A stretch of 64,000 bases of DNA from Dermatemys mawii (taxonomy: Eukaryota > Chordata > Testudines > Dermatemydidae): contig ML677343.1 in NCBI GenBank assembly GCA_007922305.1, positions 34,509,806 to 34,573,805 on the forward strand. Reading direction: 5' to 3'. Shown here piece by piece: positions 1 to 9,508 of the stretch (position 1 is the first letter of the stretch; every line of letters starts with the position of its first letter). The notes beneath the pieces were generated by a model. That model was not told the origin of the DNA and did no database searches. It saw nothing but the letters and a program-made list of their open reading frames with translations. The translations under genes were made by a program, and so were the position numbers.

Positions 1-221
1 CATTGCAAGTGCCATTCAGTCTAGGGAGAGGTCTAAACCATTGAAATGAATAGTGAATAAGAACACACATTTACAGTATAAGCTCTTAAAATGTTCACTA
101 TCTATCTCTAGCCCTTTGGAGTCAACACTTTTAGTACTGTTCCTGCCCATAGCCAATAGATACCACTGGGCATCAAGTAACTGCTGTTTGTATGCAAATG
201 TTGTATCAGATTCAGTCAGTT

Positions 222-695
222 CAGAGGTCTATAAAATCCTGACTGGTGTGGAGAAAGTGAATAGGGAAGTGTTATTTACCCCTTCATAAAACACAGAAAC
301 CAGGAGTGGTCACCCAATGAAATTAATAGGTAAGCAGGTTTAAAACAAATACAAGGAACTACTTCTTTACAGAAGACACTGTCGAACTTGTTGCCAGGGG
401 ATGTTGTGAAGGCCAAATTATAACTGTGTTCAGAAAATAATTCATTAAATTCATGAATTAGATAAGGTCCATTAATGGCTATTGGCCAAGATGGTTAGGG
501 ACACAACCCCATGCTCTGGGTGTTCCTACCCTCTGTTTGCCAGAAGCTGGGACTGGAGAACAGGGGATGGAACACTTGATAATTGCCCTGTTCTGCTAAT
601 TCCCTGTAAAGCATCTGGCATTGGCCACTGTTAGGAGACCAGAAACTGGATTAGACAGGCCATGCATCTGACCATGGCCATTCCTATGTTCTTAT
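222..695 (+). mobile_element. CR1 LINE, 3'-end fragment
   Basis: This is a 5'-truncated CR1 non-LTR retrotransposon. It covers the last codons of the reverse-transcriptase ORF and the 3' UTR. The early part still translates as VYKILTGVEKVNREVL, which lines up with VYKIMSGIEKANKEVL in the longer copy near 24440. The body carries the usual CR1 3' UTR text (TCTGTTTGCCAGAAGCTGGG near 531) and ends in TTCCTATGTTCTTAT, a worn form of the octamer that marks CR1 3' ends. Many substitutions and a small internal duplication near 440-460 show that it is old and inactive. Confidence 0.9.
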
Positions 696-1316
696 CCACA
701 CAGTATCTTGGTTTTGGAAGAGATGCCAACTTTGTTATAGACATTAACAGTCCTTTTGATTATTTTAAATGAGGGCATGGCATTGTGGCCAGGGACATGG
801 ACAATGGTGTACTGTTGTGATGTGTAGGCCTGACTGCTTTGTGTAACCTTGCCACAACCACACACAGGCACACAATGTTTGGACTGGATTATAATTTGCC
901 TAATGGAAATGGATATCTTTATCACCTAGGAATAGAGTCATGGATTATGATGTGTGTGGATAAGGCGTGCTGCGTACTAGGATGCTAGACCTGGAGAGGG
1001 TATGGCAGTCTACATTGTTTATATCTCTAGCATGTGTTCATAACGTTCTTTCACCTGGGTCTTTGACAGGTGATAAATGGATGGATGGATGGCTTCAGCA
1101 CTGTGATGCTTGAGGAATAAAGTGTTGTGTTAAAATGGTAGCACTATGTTTAGCTACAGCATCTGGCACCCAGTCAAAAGTAATAGGGTTCTCCTCATAT
1201 CACAGGTTTGTTGGCTTCTGCCTAGCTATCAAAGAGATGGGTTTGCCAACACATGGCATTCTCTTGTATTCTCAGCTGTATTCGACGGGCACCTCTGCTT
1301 TATGATCCTGTGCTAC
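696..1316. other. Unassigned non-coding sequence
   Basis: I recognise no gene or transposon here. The stretch contains a short GGAT-type run (TGGATGGATGGATGG near 1078) and otherwise looks like single-copy AT-leaning sequence. Confidence 0.5.
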
Positions 1317-1372
1317 TCAGGAGGGTAGACCAGATGATCATAATGGTCCCTTCTAGCCTACAGTCTGAGTCC
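1317..1372 (+). mobile_element. CR1-type 3' tail fragment
   Basis: A short remnant reads like the last bases of a second CR1 subfamily, with GTAGACCAGATGATCATAAT followed by GGTCCCTTCTAGCC. Only the terminal ~55 bp is clear, so the subfamily cannot be named. Confidence 0.6.
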
Positions 1373-2559
1373 CAACATCAGAGGTAAACTGAAGCATCAC
1401 TTCCAGTTTGCAGCTGGCTCCAGCAGCCATCCCCATTAAGACCAGCGAAATGCCAGGCAGCTAATACACACCTAAAAGCAAACTGCTACTACAGTTCAAC
1501 TCCTGTCTCTTAGAGAAATAATATCCATTCCTTTTTCTAACCTCCCTCTGTCTCCGCCCCCCCAAAGAAATTAGATACAGAAAAATACATTTAAATATCA
1601 GGTTGTTGTTTAAACTGATAACAGCCAGGAAATGAAAAGTTAAGCCTTACTCTGTGTCCTTAACTCAGTACCTCCACATCCCCTCTCTGTAGCAGTGGAA
1701 ATTAAGGCTGAAGCCTCATCCTGAACTTTTCAATTTCCTGACTGTTGTCAGTTAATGCCACACTGTTCTTGTCATACAAACTTCTTTTTTGAAAAAAGAT
1801 TCATGCACAATGCACTGTAGCATCCCAGGGGACTCTACCGGGCTAGGGATACTAAATAGCTTTTAGAGGGGGTCATATTTCATCTAAAATTAACTTAATA
1901 TTTTTGGGAGAAGTGACAACATTTGATTCTAAATAATTAATATTAAAAACCTGTGCACTGCTCTGCAGTTGCAATGGGAGTATGTAAAAGGGGGAAGGTT
2001 TAAAATCTTTTTACCATGATATTTAAGCTATTAATAAATTTCAGAACATGCCATTAAAACATTGATACTTCTTGAAGGGTTCCTTCATCTGGCATATTCT
2101 GACTGTCTGGATACCCTAACATTTACCTGGCCCAAACAGAGAGTGAGAGGGAGTGGGGGAGGAGATTGAGTGTTAGAAACCGTGTGTGCTAAACAGGTGT
2201 TCACAGAGAACATCTTCATTGTCTGAAAGGAGACGTTTTGACAGACTAAAGGTCCAGCTAAGCAGCACAGGTCAGATTTGAGACTCATCAATCTGTTGTG
2301 GCAAAAATGTAACAAAATATTTCATGAAGCACTAACCCACTTTAAGTTGCGCTTCTTGGGTGGTTGGAGGCACTTGGACTTTGCCCTTATCCCTCATTAT
2401 GCACCCTCGGCATGGCATTTTTGTGCTTTAGCCGAACATTGTGTTGTCTGTTATGGTTTACTTCTAAGTCTCTCTTCTATTGCTCTTATTTTTTCCATCG
2501 GGGGAGGGAGAATGACAGGTTTTTGATTGTGTTTTAAATTCAGACTGTTATGTCCATCT
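1373..2559. other. Unassigned non-coding sequence
   Basis: AT-rich non-coding DNA. No recognisable exon, RNA gene or mobile element was seen on either strand. The open frames in 2085-2526 are short and lack family resemblance. Confidence 0.5.
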
Positions 2560-2917
2560 TTCAGTAACAGATGATAGATGTGCTATAATTTTTTCATATC
2601 AATTCATAACCCTTCTTGTTCTACCTTTGCTCAGTCTCTCTCCCTTCCAGGCTGTTTAGTGGTCAGGCTTGTGGCAGGTGCATCTTTCTTTATTCCCTTA
2701 AAAATATGGTATTTTTATTCTTATTAAACTCATAATGTCTTAAATGAAATTCAAATTTATCTGTAGAAGTCACACTGTTTGTAATGTGAATCATAAACAT
2801 CAGTAATGCAATTGTAAGAAGCTGATTTCTCACATAAGAAGAAAAATCTTTAAATCTAGCAATCCAGCAGTCCTGCTTTGAACAAAGTTTCTGGTGATAT
2901 CTTTCCATATTCTGTAC
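2560..2917. repeat. Paralogous block, copy 1 (partner at 6525-6890)
   Basis: This block aligns by eye with 6525-6890 in the same orientation over roughly 300 bp, at around 65-75 percent identity with small indels. Shared landmarks are CTATAATTTT, TTTCATATCAATT, GTGGCAG-TGCAT, AATGAAATTCA and TTTGTAATRTGAA. It matches no transposon family I can name. It is interrupted at its right edge by the hAT relic starting at 2918. It could be an ancient interspersed repeat or an old local duplication of a regulatory element. The minus-strand open frames in the two blocks resemble each other only in part, because a 1-bp difference shifts the frame and a stop follows in copy 1. Coding is therefore unlikely. 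Confidence 0.65.
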
Positions 2918-3220
2918 CAGGGGTTGACAACCTTTCAGAAGTGGTGTGCAGAGTCTTCATTTATTCACTCTAATTTAAGGTTTTGCATGCCAGTAATACA
3001 TTTTAATATTTTTAGAAGGTCTCTTTCTATAAGTCTGTAATATAGAACTAAACCATTGTTGTCTGTAAAGTAAATAAGGTTTATTAAATGTTTAAGAAGC
3101 TTCCTTTAAAATGAAATTAAAATGCAGAGCCTCCCGGACTGGTGGCCAGGACCCGAGCAGTGCGAGTGCCCCTGAAAATCAGCCACTTTCGGCACACATG
3201 CCATAGGTTGCCTACCCTTG
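2918..3220 (+). mobile_element. Non-autonomous hAT transposon (CAGGGGT type)
   Basis: A ~300-bp MITE-like hAT element. Its left end is CAGGGGTTGACAACC and its right end is GGTTGCCTACCCTTG, which are inverted repeats of one another apart from a few changes. Flanks TTCTGTAC (2910-2917) and TTGTACAA (3221-3228) share only a partial target duplication that needs an indel to align. The interior is AT-rich with no open frame, so it must have been mobilised in trans by a hAT transposase encoded elsewhere. Confidence 0.85.
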
Positions 3221-4280
3221 TTGTACAATACTTTAAGAGTATAGAGGCAAAAGGGAAAGAGACCTTGTAATACAGATACCCTTCTCTATCTATTTATATA
3301 TACACATAAGTGTTTACACATGTGTATGATTGCTTTGTGTATACACACAGGCACAGATGAAGAGGAAGAAAGAGTTAGATTTAAATATATAATGTCACTG
3401 ATTTCAATCTTGTGGAATACATATTGCCTGTAGAATACAGGTGATGGCTTTCTGCGTTTGGATATATATTGTAACAGCGTCAGCAATCATAACTATCAAC
3501 TCCCGTTGTTGGCACTAACTGAGGTTATACAAGGTTTTGAGGGATACATGATGGGACCTCTTTTAGGCTGTAATCTGTTCTCCTGGGATTTTATACCACC
3601 GCTGTCACTGTAGTACCTGAACCCCTGATCTGTCTTTGTATTGAGGTCACTCTGGGGAAACCCAGTGCACAGACTTATCTCCCTGTCCCAATATAACTAG
3701 CCTCCATCTCCTCCATATGTATTGTTTCTAATTCTTCCTTCATTTAGGGACAAATTCTGTTCTAGTGAATTCAGGAAGTAGTTCCAATTAACTCTACTCC
3801 CATGAGTAAAACACGAGAGATTTGGATCTCAGTTAGTAAGTTATTTGGGGCAAGAATGGTGTCCTTGTATACTCCTGTAAAACACTGGGCACACCAGCAA
3901 TACTTCACAGGATATAATAATAAATAGTTTTGGGAACGCCCCAACCATGAGGTTTTGTAAATGTGACATACCAAAAACATGGGTATGATTCCAAAATTCT
4001 GCAAAACTTGTGTTCAAGTAGAAATATTTCCATCGTTTTTATTTCAGTGAAAGCAGTTTTTATGAATGTAAATTTGCCTCTGTTCTGTTTTTAACCCAAC
4101 TGTTGCAGTATTGTGTTGCTACATGAGCACCAGAAAATGAAAATGAAAGTAGCAAGAATCCAAAGGAACCGATAAGTCTGCTTTTATTGTGCAAACTGAG
4201 GAAAGGCAGAATGGAATAAGCAGTGTTGCTGGGGGAAAGTAAATTAGTTTTTTAATTCTTTCCATTTTAATATTTGAAAT
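3221..4280. other. Unassigned non-coding sequence
   Basis: AT-rich sequence with short TA/CA-rich runs near 3290-3350 (ATATATACACATAAG and similar). No gene or named repeat was recognised. Confidence 0.5.
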
Positions 4281-4485
4281 AGTGGTTGAGTGTTTAGAGC
4301 AGTGGACCGGGACTCAGGAGATCTGGCTCTGCCATTGGCCTTAGTGACCTGAAGCAAGTCATTTCACTTCTCTCTGCCTTAATTCCCCCATCTGTAAAAT
4401 GAGGATTAATAATAGTGATGTCCTTTGTAAAGTTCTGAGATCTACACATAAAAAGAGCTATATAAGAGCTAGATTTTATTTATTA
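4281..4485 (+). mobile_element. MIR-type SINE
   Basis: A near-complete old MIR/CORE-SINE-like copy. It has the head AGTGGTTGAGTGTTTAGAGC, then a 'gacctgaagcaagtcattt' core segment, then CCCCCATCTGTAAAATGAGG, then the tail with GTTCTGAGATCTACA and a short A/T-rich 3' end. The order matches the vertebrate MIR layout of tRNA-related head, core and LINE-like tail. Divergence is high, so it is inactive. Confidence 0.85.
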
Positions 4486-5013
4486 ATACATACATGCTCT
4501 TGCTCTGCTTTGAAGCTCTAAAGCATCATAATTGCAAGGTAAATAGATATCTTGTTTTTTCTTAGTGAATAGGATTTTTATCTGGAGTGTCCCTTTACAA
4601 AACCCCAGTATGTTCACAGAAAAATGCAATGTAATCAAATGTTGGATTTACTTACCAGGAGATCTTATATGTATTTTTGTACCCTTGATGCTACTATATT
4701 TTTTCACAAAAGAGAAACTAATATAGGAAATCCCTAAGCAGAATTTAAGAAACAGGTTCTGATTTAGTCACAAAAGGTGAAGTTTGATTTTTTTTAAAGT
4801 GGATGTTTTCTGCAATCCTTGTGAAAACACTAAAGAAGCTTTAATCCGAGGAGTTCAGACATGAAGTTGAAGCTCCAACCTCATTCAGATTGTTATGCTT
4901 GGATGAGGCAGAAATCTCCAACCTCAGAGTGATCATACATTTAGGTCCAATCCAGCAAGATGCTGAGTGCTCCCTGTGAGCGCCTAAACACTGAAATCAA
5001 TTGTACACAGTAT
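4486..5013. other. Unassigned non-coding sequence
   Basis: AT-rich single-copy-like DNA. Nothing supportable was seen. Confidence 0.45.
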
Positions 5014-5734
5014 CTAATAGGTAGGGCACTACCAAATTCACAGTCCATTTTGGTCAATTGGTCGGCCACAGGTCGGCCACAGGATTTTAAAAATTGTAAA
5101 TTTCATGATTTCAGTTATTTAAATCTGAAATGTCATGGTGTTGTAATTGTAGGGGTCCTGATCCAAAACGGAGTTGTGGGGAGTGAGTTGCAAGGTTATT
5201 GCAGGAGGTGTGGGGTGTGGTACTACTATCCTTACTTCTGCCCTGCTGCTGGCAGCGGTGCTGCCTTCAGAGCTGGGCGGCTGGAGGGCGGTGGCTGCTG
5301 GCTGGGATCCCAACTCTACAGGCAGAGTTGGGCCCTGAGTCAGCAGTCACCACTCTCCGGCCACCCAGCTCTGAAGTCAGCAGCATGGAAGTAAGGATGG
5401 CATGGGATGGTATTGCCACTCTTACTTCTGCGCTGCCTTTGGAGTTGGGTGCCTGGCCAAAAGCCCCCACTCTCTGGCTGCCCAGCTCTGAAGGCAGCAC
5501 AGAAGGAAGGGTGATGATACCATAACCCCCCTAAAATAACTTCGTGACCCTCCCACCCCCGAACTCCCTTTTGGGTCAGGATCCCCAATTTGAGAAACAC
5601 TGGTCTCCCCCGTGAAATCTGTATATCAAAGGGTAAAAGCACACACAAGACCAGATTTCACAGGAAGAGACCAGATCTCACAGTCCATGACGTGTTTTTC
5701 ATGGCTGTGAATTTGGTAGGGCCCTACTAATAGG
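5014..5734 (+). mobile_element. Foldback hAT MITE, copy 1, with 8-bp TSD
   Basis: The element proper is 5022-5726 (705 bp). The terminal inverted repeats are TAGGGCACTACCAAATTCAC on the left and GTGAATTTGGTAGGGCCCTA on the right. The identical octamer CTAATAGG occupies 5014-5021 and 5727-5734, which is the 8-bp target-site duplication expected of hAT transposition. Inside are subterminal inverted repeats (GGGGTCCTGATCC near 5152 against GGGTCAGGATCCCC near 5573) and two tandem foldback modules in which CTTACTTCTG-type arms pair with GAAGTAAGGATGG-type arms (about 5228-5400 and 5411-5521). No transposase is encoded; open frames here are accidents of the GC-rich arms. A sister copy lies at 8452-9068. 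Confidence 0.93.
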
Positions 5735-5736
5735 TG

Positions 5737-6056
5737 TATAGGCGCCAACTCCATGGGTGCTCTGGGGCTGGAGCACCCGCAGAGAAGAATTTGTGGGTGC
5801 AGAGCACCCTCCAGCAGCTCCCTGCCCCAGCTTACCTCTGCTCCGCCTCCTCCCCGAGTGCACCACTGCCGCCGCTCCGCTTCTCCCCCTCCCAGGCTTG
5901 CCGTGAATCAGCTGTTTTGCGCGGCAAGCCTGGGAGGGAAGGGGGAGAAGCGGAGCGGTGGCGGTGCGCTCAGGGGAGGAGGCGGAGATGAGTTGGGGCG
6001 GGGCAGTGGCGGGGGGCTGCAAGCACCCACCGGCACCAGCTCGAGTCGCGCCTATG
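5737..6056. mobile_element. GC-rich hairpin DNA transposon (MITE)
   Basis: A 320-bp element bounded by TATAGGCGCCAACTC (left) and GAGTCGCGCCTATG (right), which form imperfect inverted repeats. The flanking octamers AATAGGTG (5729-5736) and CATAGGAG (6057-6064) agree at six of eight positions, consistent with a worn hAT-type duplication. The core is a strong stem: 5869-5902 (CCGCTCCGCTTCTCCCCC... ...GGCTTGCCG) pairs with 5922-5964 around an ~18-base loop. It carries many CpGs and would look like a small CpG island. The neighbouring foldback hAT landed directly against its left end, because that element's duplication (5727-5734) overlaps this one's. Confidence 0.7.
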
Positions 6057-6064
6057 CATAGGAG

Positions 6065-6524
6065 TGGAATCAAGTGATGCAGGGCATCTGTCAAACACAC
6101 ATACTCCAGCCTTTTGTTTATAACCTTCCCTGTGGAGAACATCGTTATATAGACACGGATGCTAAGAAAAACGAGGTTTCATAAATAATGACGTGTGCCA
6201 TGAATCTGTTGGATGTAGATAATACATTTCTAAATAGTAGTATGTATGTATACACAACAAAGACATGGAGTACATGAATATCATACAGCAAATCATTGTT
6301 AGCCCAGCTACATCAACTGCACAGGGAAACCTGAACTGCATTTGTGGCTGGTGACTTCTTACTGTGACCTGCTGCTAAATTGGATCAGGCTTTTCTCCAG
6401 CAGCAGTGTTAAACTTGCACCTTTGATGAAATGTGCACATAGAGCTGGCATATTTGACTGCTTATTTTTCGGAGGATAGATTCTTTATTGTCTCCTGAAT
6501 TCATTTCACGCTGCCAGTTTTAGA
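6065..6524. other. Unassigned non-coding sequence
   Basis: Single-copy-like DNA between the hairpin transposon and the second paralogous block. No gene was recognised. Confidence 0.45.
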
Positions 6525-6890
6525 TAAAGAAATGATGGACATTCTATAATTTTGTTTTTCATATCAATTTATAATTCTTGTTGTTCTTCCCCATCTCCCA
6601 CCCTGATCAGAAGCTGAGCTGGTGGCAGCTGCATTTTTCCTTATTGCCTTAGAAAACTGCAGGCCTTTTTTCATATTAAGCCTACAAGATCTGCAATGAA
6701 ATTCAGATTTATAGCTGGAAATAGCCCTATTTGTAATATGAAATGTAAACAGTACTGCAGTTTGAAGAAGCAGAGGGGATGTTTTCTTTGTGTTTTTCTC
6801 CCTATGAACTTCACTACTTGTGTTACCTACAAGGGCTCTTTTTGAATTTTCTGGCAACACGATATAATTGATAATGGTATTTAAGCAGCA
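6525..6890. repeat. Paralogous block, copy 2 (partner at 2560-2917)
   Basis: Counterpart of 2560-2917, same orientation and about 4 kb downstream. It shares CTATAATTTT, TTTCATATCAATTTATAA, GGTGGCAGCTGCAT, CCTTATTGCCTTA, AATGAAATTCAGATTTATA and TTTGTAATATGAAA. Similarity fades beyond about 6890. The minus strand stays open for 116 codons (6564-6914), but the corresponding frame in copy 1 is broken by a 1-bp difference and a stop, so conservation of a protein is not supported. Confidence 0.65.
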
Positions 6891-8443
6891 TCTATTACTA
6901 TCCGGTGTGTGCAAAGTGAGCCATCATAGAAGATGAGCTTAAAAAAATTGCATTAACACTTAGAGAAAATGAAATTTTTATACTTGATTTGCTCATGGTC
7001 GGACAGATGCAACTAAACACAATTTGAGCTGTCACTTCACAACAGAAAAAAAATGCAATTTTGGAATGTTTCAAATGAGCCTGATATTAGATTCTATAAC
7101 TCAGAGTGACACAGGAAATAGTATTTGCAACATGATTGGTTCATTAATATTTGGTAATTGTAGCCCATCATTTTAAAAGGGGAACTAAAACACAAACAAA
7201 TGATCTCAGATCCAGCAGTCACAGTATCTGAGCTGTCATCTCTGGGAAGGGTTTTAGGAGAGATACAAGTTGTGTATATTTGGAGGCTTATATTTTTTCC
7301 TATCTCCTCCATCATTTCAGGAGACTGATTTTCATCATAAACTAACATGTCAGACAAAGCATCTACATTTAAAAAAATTATTTCACGATTTTCCACATGC
7401 ACGTTTGATGTAAACCTTGGAGGTGTATTCCCTGAGTGCCTATTACCTCCATTTTAGGGAAATTACATTAAATTATTAGTGACAAATTTACTTGTCTGCC
7501 AATGTGTTTTTCTGGAATTTACTACAACATCAATACTTGGCTGTTTTATATGGGCCCTCATTTACCTGTCTTTGAAGGCAGTCACCCCTCTGGGAACGCT
7601 GCCTGTCACTAACAGGCGCTAGGAAGAGTCTTTAAGTTTAATATTCACTGTTTTGAATTAGAGAAAAAATATGTTGCACTTTTAAAATATAATATGTATT
7701 TCCGACAAGTTATTTAATGTCTGTCTCCTTTTATAGAGTGCAAACCCCAGTCCAGCCATGGCAGAGTCAACGGGCACATTGTTTGCGTACACAAAGACCC
7801 CTGCAAGGACCTAATGACCACAAAAAGGGGCTTCGTGCCTCTTGTCCTTGGTTTGGGGAAAGAAATGTTTTGCCTACGTTTGCCTCTGCCTGAGAACTGC
7901 TTTCCAGGCCAATATAAAATACAGGCAAATGGAGGAAAATGTCAGGCTGGGAGCAAAGGTCAAGTACTATGCTTTAGATCCCCATTAAATTCGTATAAAG
8001 AGGGGCAGTTACGAGTCAGATGAAAGAGGTGGCCTTCTGAGAGCAGATACAGTGAGAGAAAGTGGTACTTACTTGCTTAATTTTTTTAAAAAATCCATCT
8101 CTCTCTATTCAAATGCAATTAACATAAAACCCAGAGCGTAGGGGTGTTTATCTCTCTGGTGCTCTAGGGATGGGTGTCGGGGAGGCTGTATCCTTCATAA
8201 TTTTTTTCTGCTCATTAAATCTTGAGATCATGGCCATCGTTGGAGTCTCTCTATTCCTATTTTTCATTTGAAGAGAAGGTACAATAGGCTTTCGGTGTGT
8301 TACTGTGGTGGTGAGATTTGCCTGCAACTGTACTACTGTCTGCTTTGATCCTGTCAAATCGTAGCAGTCAACAAACATGTATCAGTTTAGTACTTAGACC
8401 GGAGACCCACAGGAATACAGAGCTGCTTCAGGAAGTGGTATTG
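6891..8443. other. Unassigned non-coding sequence
   Basis: Mostly AT-rich. At 7728-7742 a pyrimidine-rich stretch ending in TATAG precedes an open frame that starts GAGTGCAAACCCC and runs to a stop near 8023. It is acceptor-like, but no family is recognisable and no matching donor is evident. Nothing else is supportable. Confidence 0.4.
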
Positions 8444-9076
8444 GATATGGGTAGGACCCTCCCACATTCACGGTCCATTTTGGTCATAGGATGTAAAAAA
8501 TCATAAATTTCATGATTTCATCTATTTAATTCGGAAATGCCAGGGTGTTGTCATTGCAGGGGTCCTGACCCAAAAAGGAGTTTGGGGGGGAGGGTTCCGC
8601 AAGGTTATTGTAGGGGGGTTGCGGTACTTCTACCCTTATTTCTATGCTGCTGCTGGCGGTAGCGTTGCCTTCACAGCTGTGCAGCTGGAGAGCGGCGGCT
8701 GCAGAGCTGGGCCCTCAGTCAGCAGCCGTCACTCTTTGGCCACCCAGCTCTGAAACCACCAGCGCAGAAGTAAGAATGGCATGGGATGGTATTGCCACCC
8801 TTACTTCTGCACTGCTACTGGCAGGGCACTGCCTTCAGAGCTGCGTGCCTGGCCAACAGCCACCGCTCTTTGGCCATCTGGCAATATCATGACCTCTCCT
8901 AAAATAACCTTGTGACTCCCACACAGCTCCCGTTTGGGTCAGGACCTCCAATTTGAGAAACCCTGGTCTCCCCCATTAAATCAATATAGTATAGAGTAAA
9001 AGCACACAAAAGACCAGATTTCACGAGAGGAGACCAGATTTCATGGTCGTGAATTTGGTAGGGCCCTAGATATGGG
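8444..9076 (+). mobile_element. Foldback hAT MITE, copy 2, with 8-bp TSD
   Basis: The element proper is 8452-9068 (617 bp). The left terminus is TAGGACCCTCCCACATTCAC and the right terminus is GTGAATTTGGTAGGGCCCTA. The octamer GATATGGG at 8444-8451 is repeated exactly at 9069-9076. The sequence is collinear with copy 1 (5022-5726), including the ATTTCATGATTTCA segment, the GGGGTCCTGACCC subterminal arm and the CTTACTTCTG foldback arms. It lacks the right arm of the second foldback module (its counterpart in copy 1 is about 5476-5521), which explains its shorter length. No transposase is encoded. Confidence 0.93.
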
Positions 9077-9508
9077 ATCACCTTTCATTTTGTGTCCTGA
9101 GGTGTTGCTCTTTGCTGTTAAGTAGCTGCTGCCTTCCATCCCAGAAGTGGCTGCATTTTAATAACAGGGGATGTGAACTTTAGTGTTTAGTCACTTAACA
9201 GCGGTTTTATGAGTTATAACTAACTTATGTCTGCAAAGTTCTTTTGAGATCTTGGATGGACATAGTTTTATGACTGCAGTAAAGTATTTTAATATTTATT
9301 AATCCTTTTAAGTATTGTTTTGGGAGGTTGCATGAAAATTGAGCCTTTATCCAGCTGCACCGTTGATTTCAATAATTTGAAGCTGCCTGCTAATATTGGT
9401 ACATTTGCTGTATCTCTTAGTGAGTCAGACTCATCAGCCTCTGTAACCACTATACTGTTACGACTATCCTCCTCCTTCCCAATCTTGTTTGTTACAATCA
9501 CTTATGAG
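9077..9508. other. Unassigned non-coding sequence
   Basis: AT-rich DNA. Overlapping open frames of about 70 codons occur on both strands, and neither has recognisable features. Confidence 0.45.

Noticed and set aside
4960..5648. Overlapping 77-144-codon frames on both strands
   Set aside because: Fully inside the foldback hAT; mirrored by similar frames in the sister copy, which is shorter and differs by indels.
5699..6142. Minus-strand 147-codon frame and overlapping plus-strand frames
   Set aside because: They lie on the GC-rich arms of the hairpin transposon and its neighbour; inverted-repeat DNA keeps several frames open.
7728..8023. Possible exon after a pyrimidine-rich TATAG acceptor
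   Set aside because: Open frame present but no recognisable domain, no clear donor, and one open frame of this length is expected by chance.
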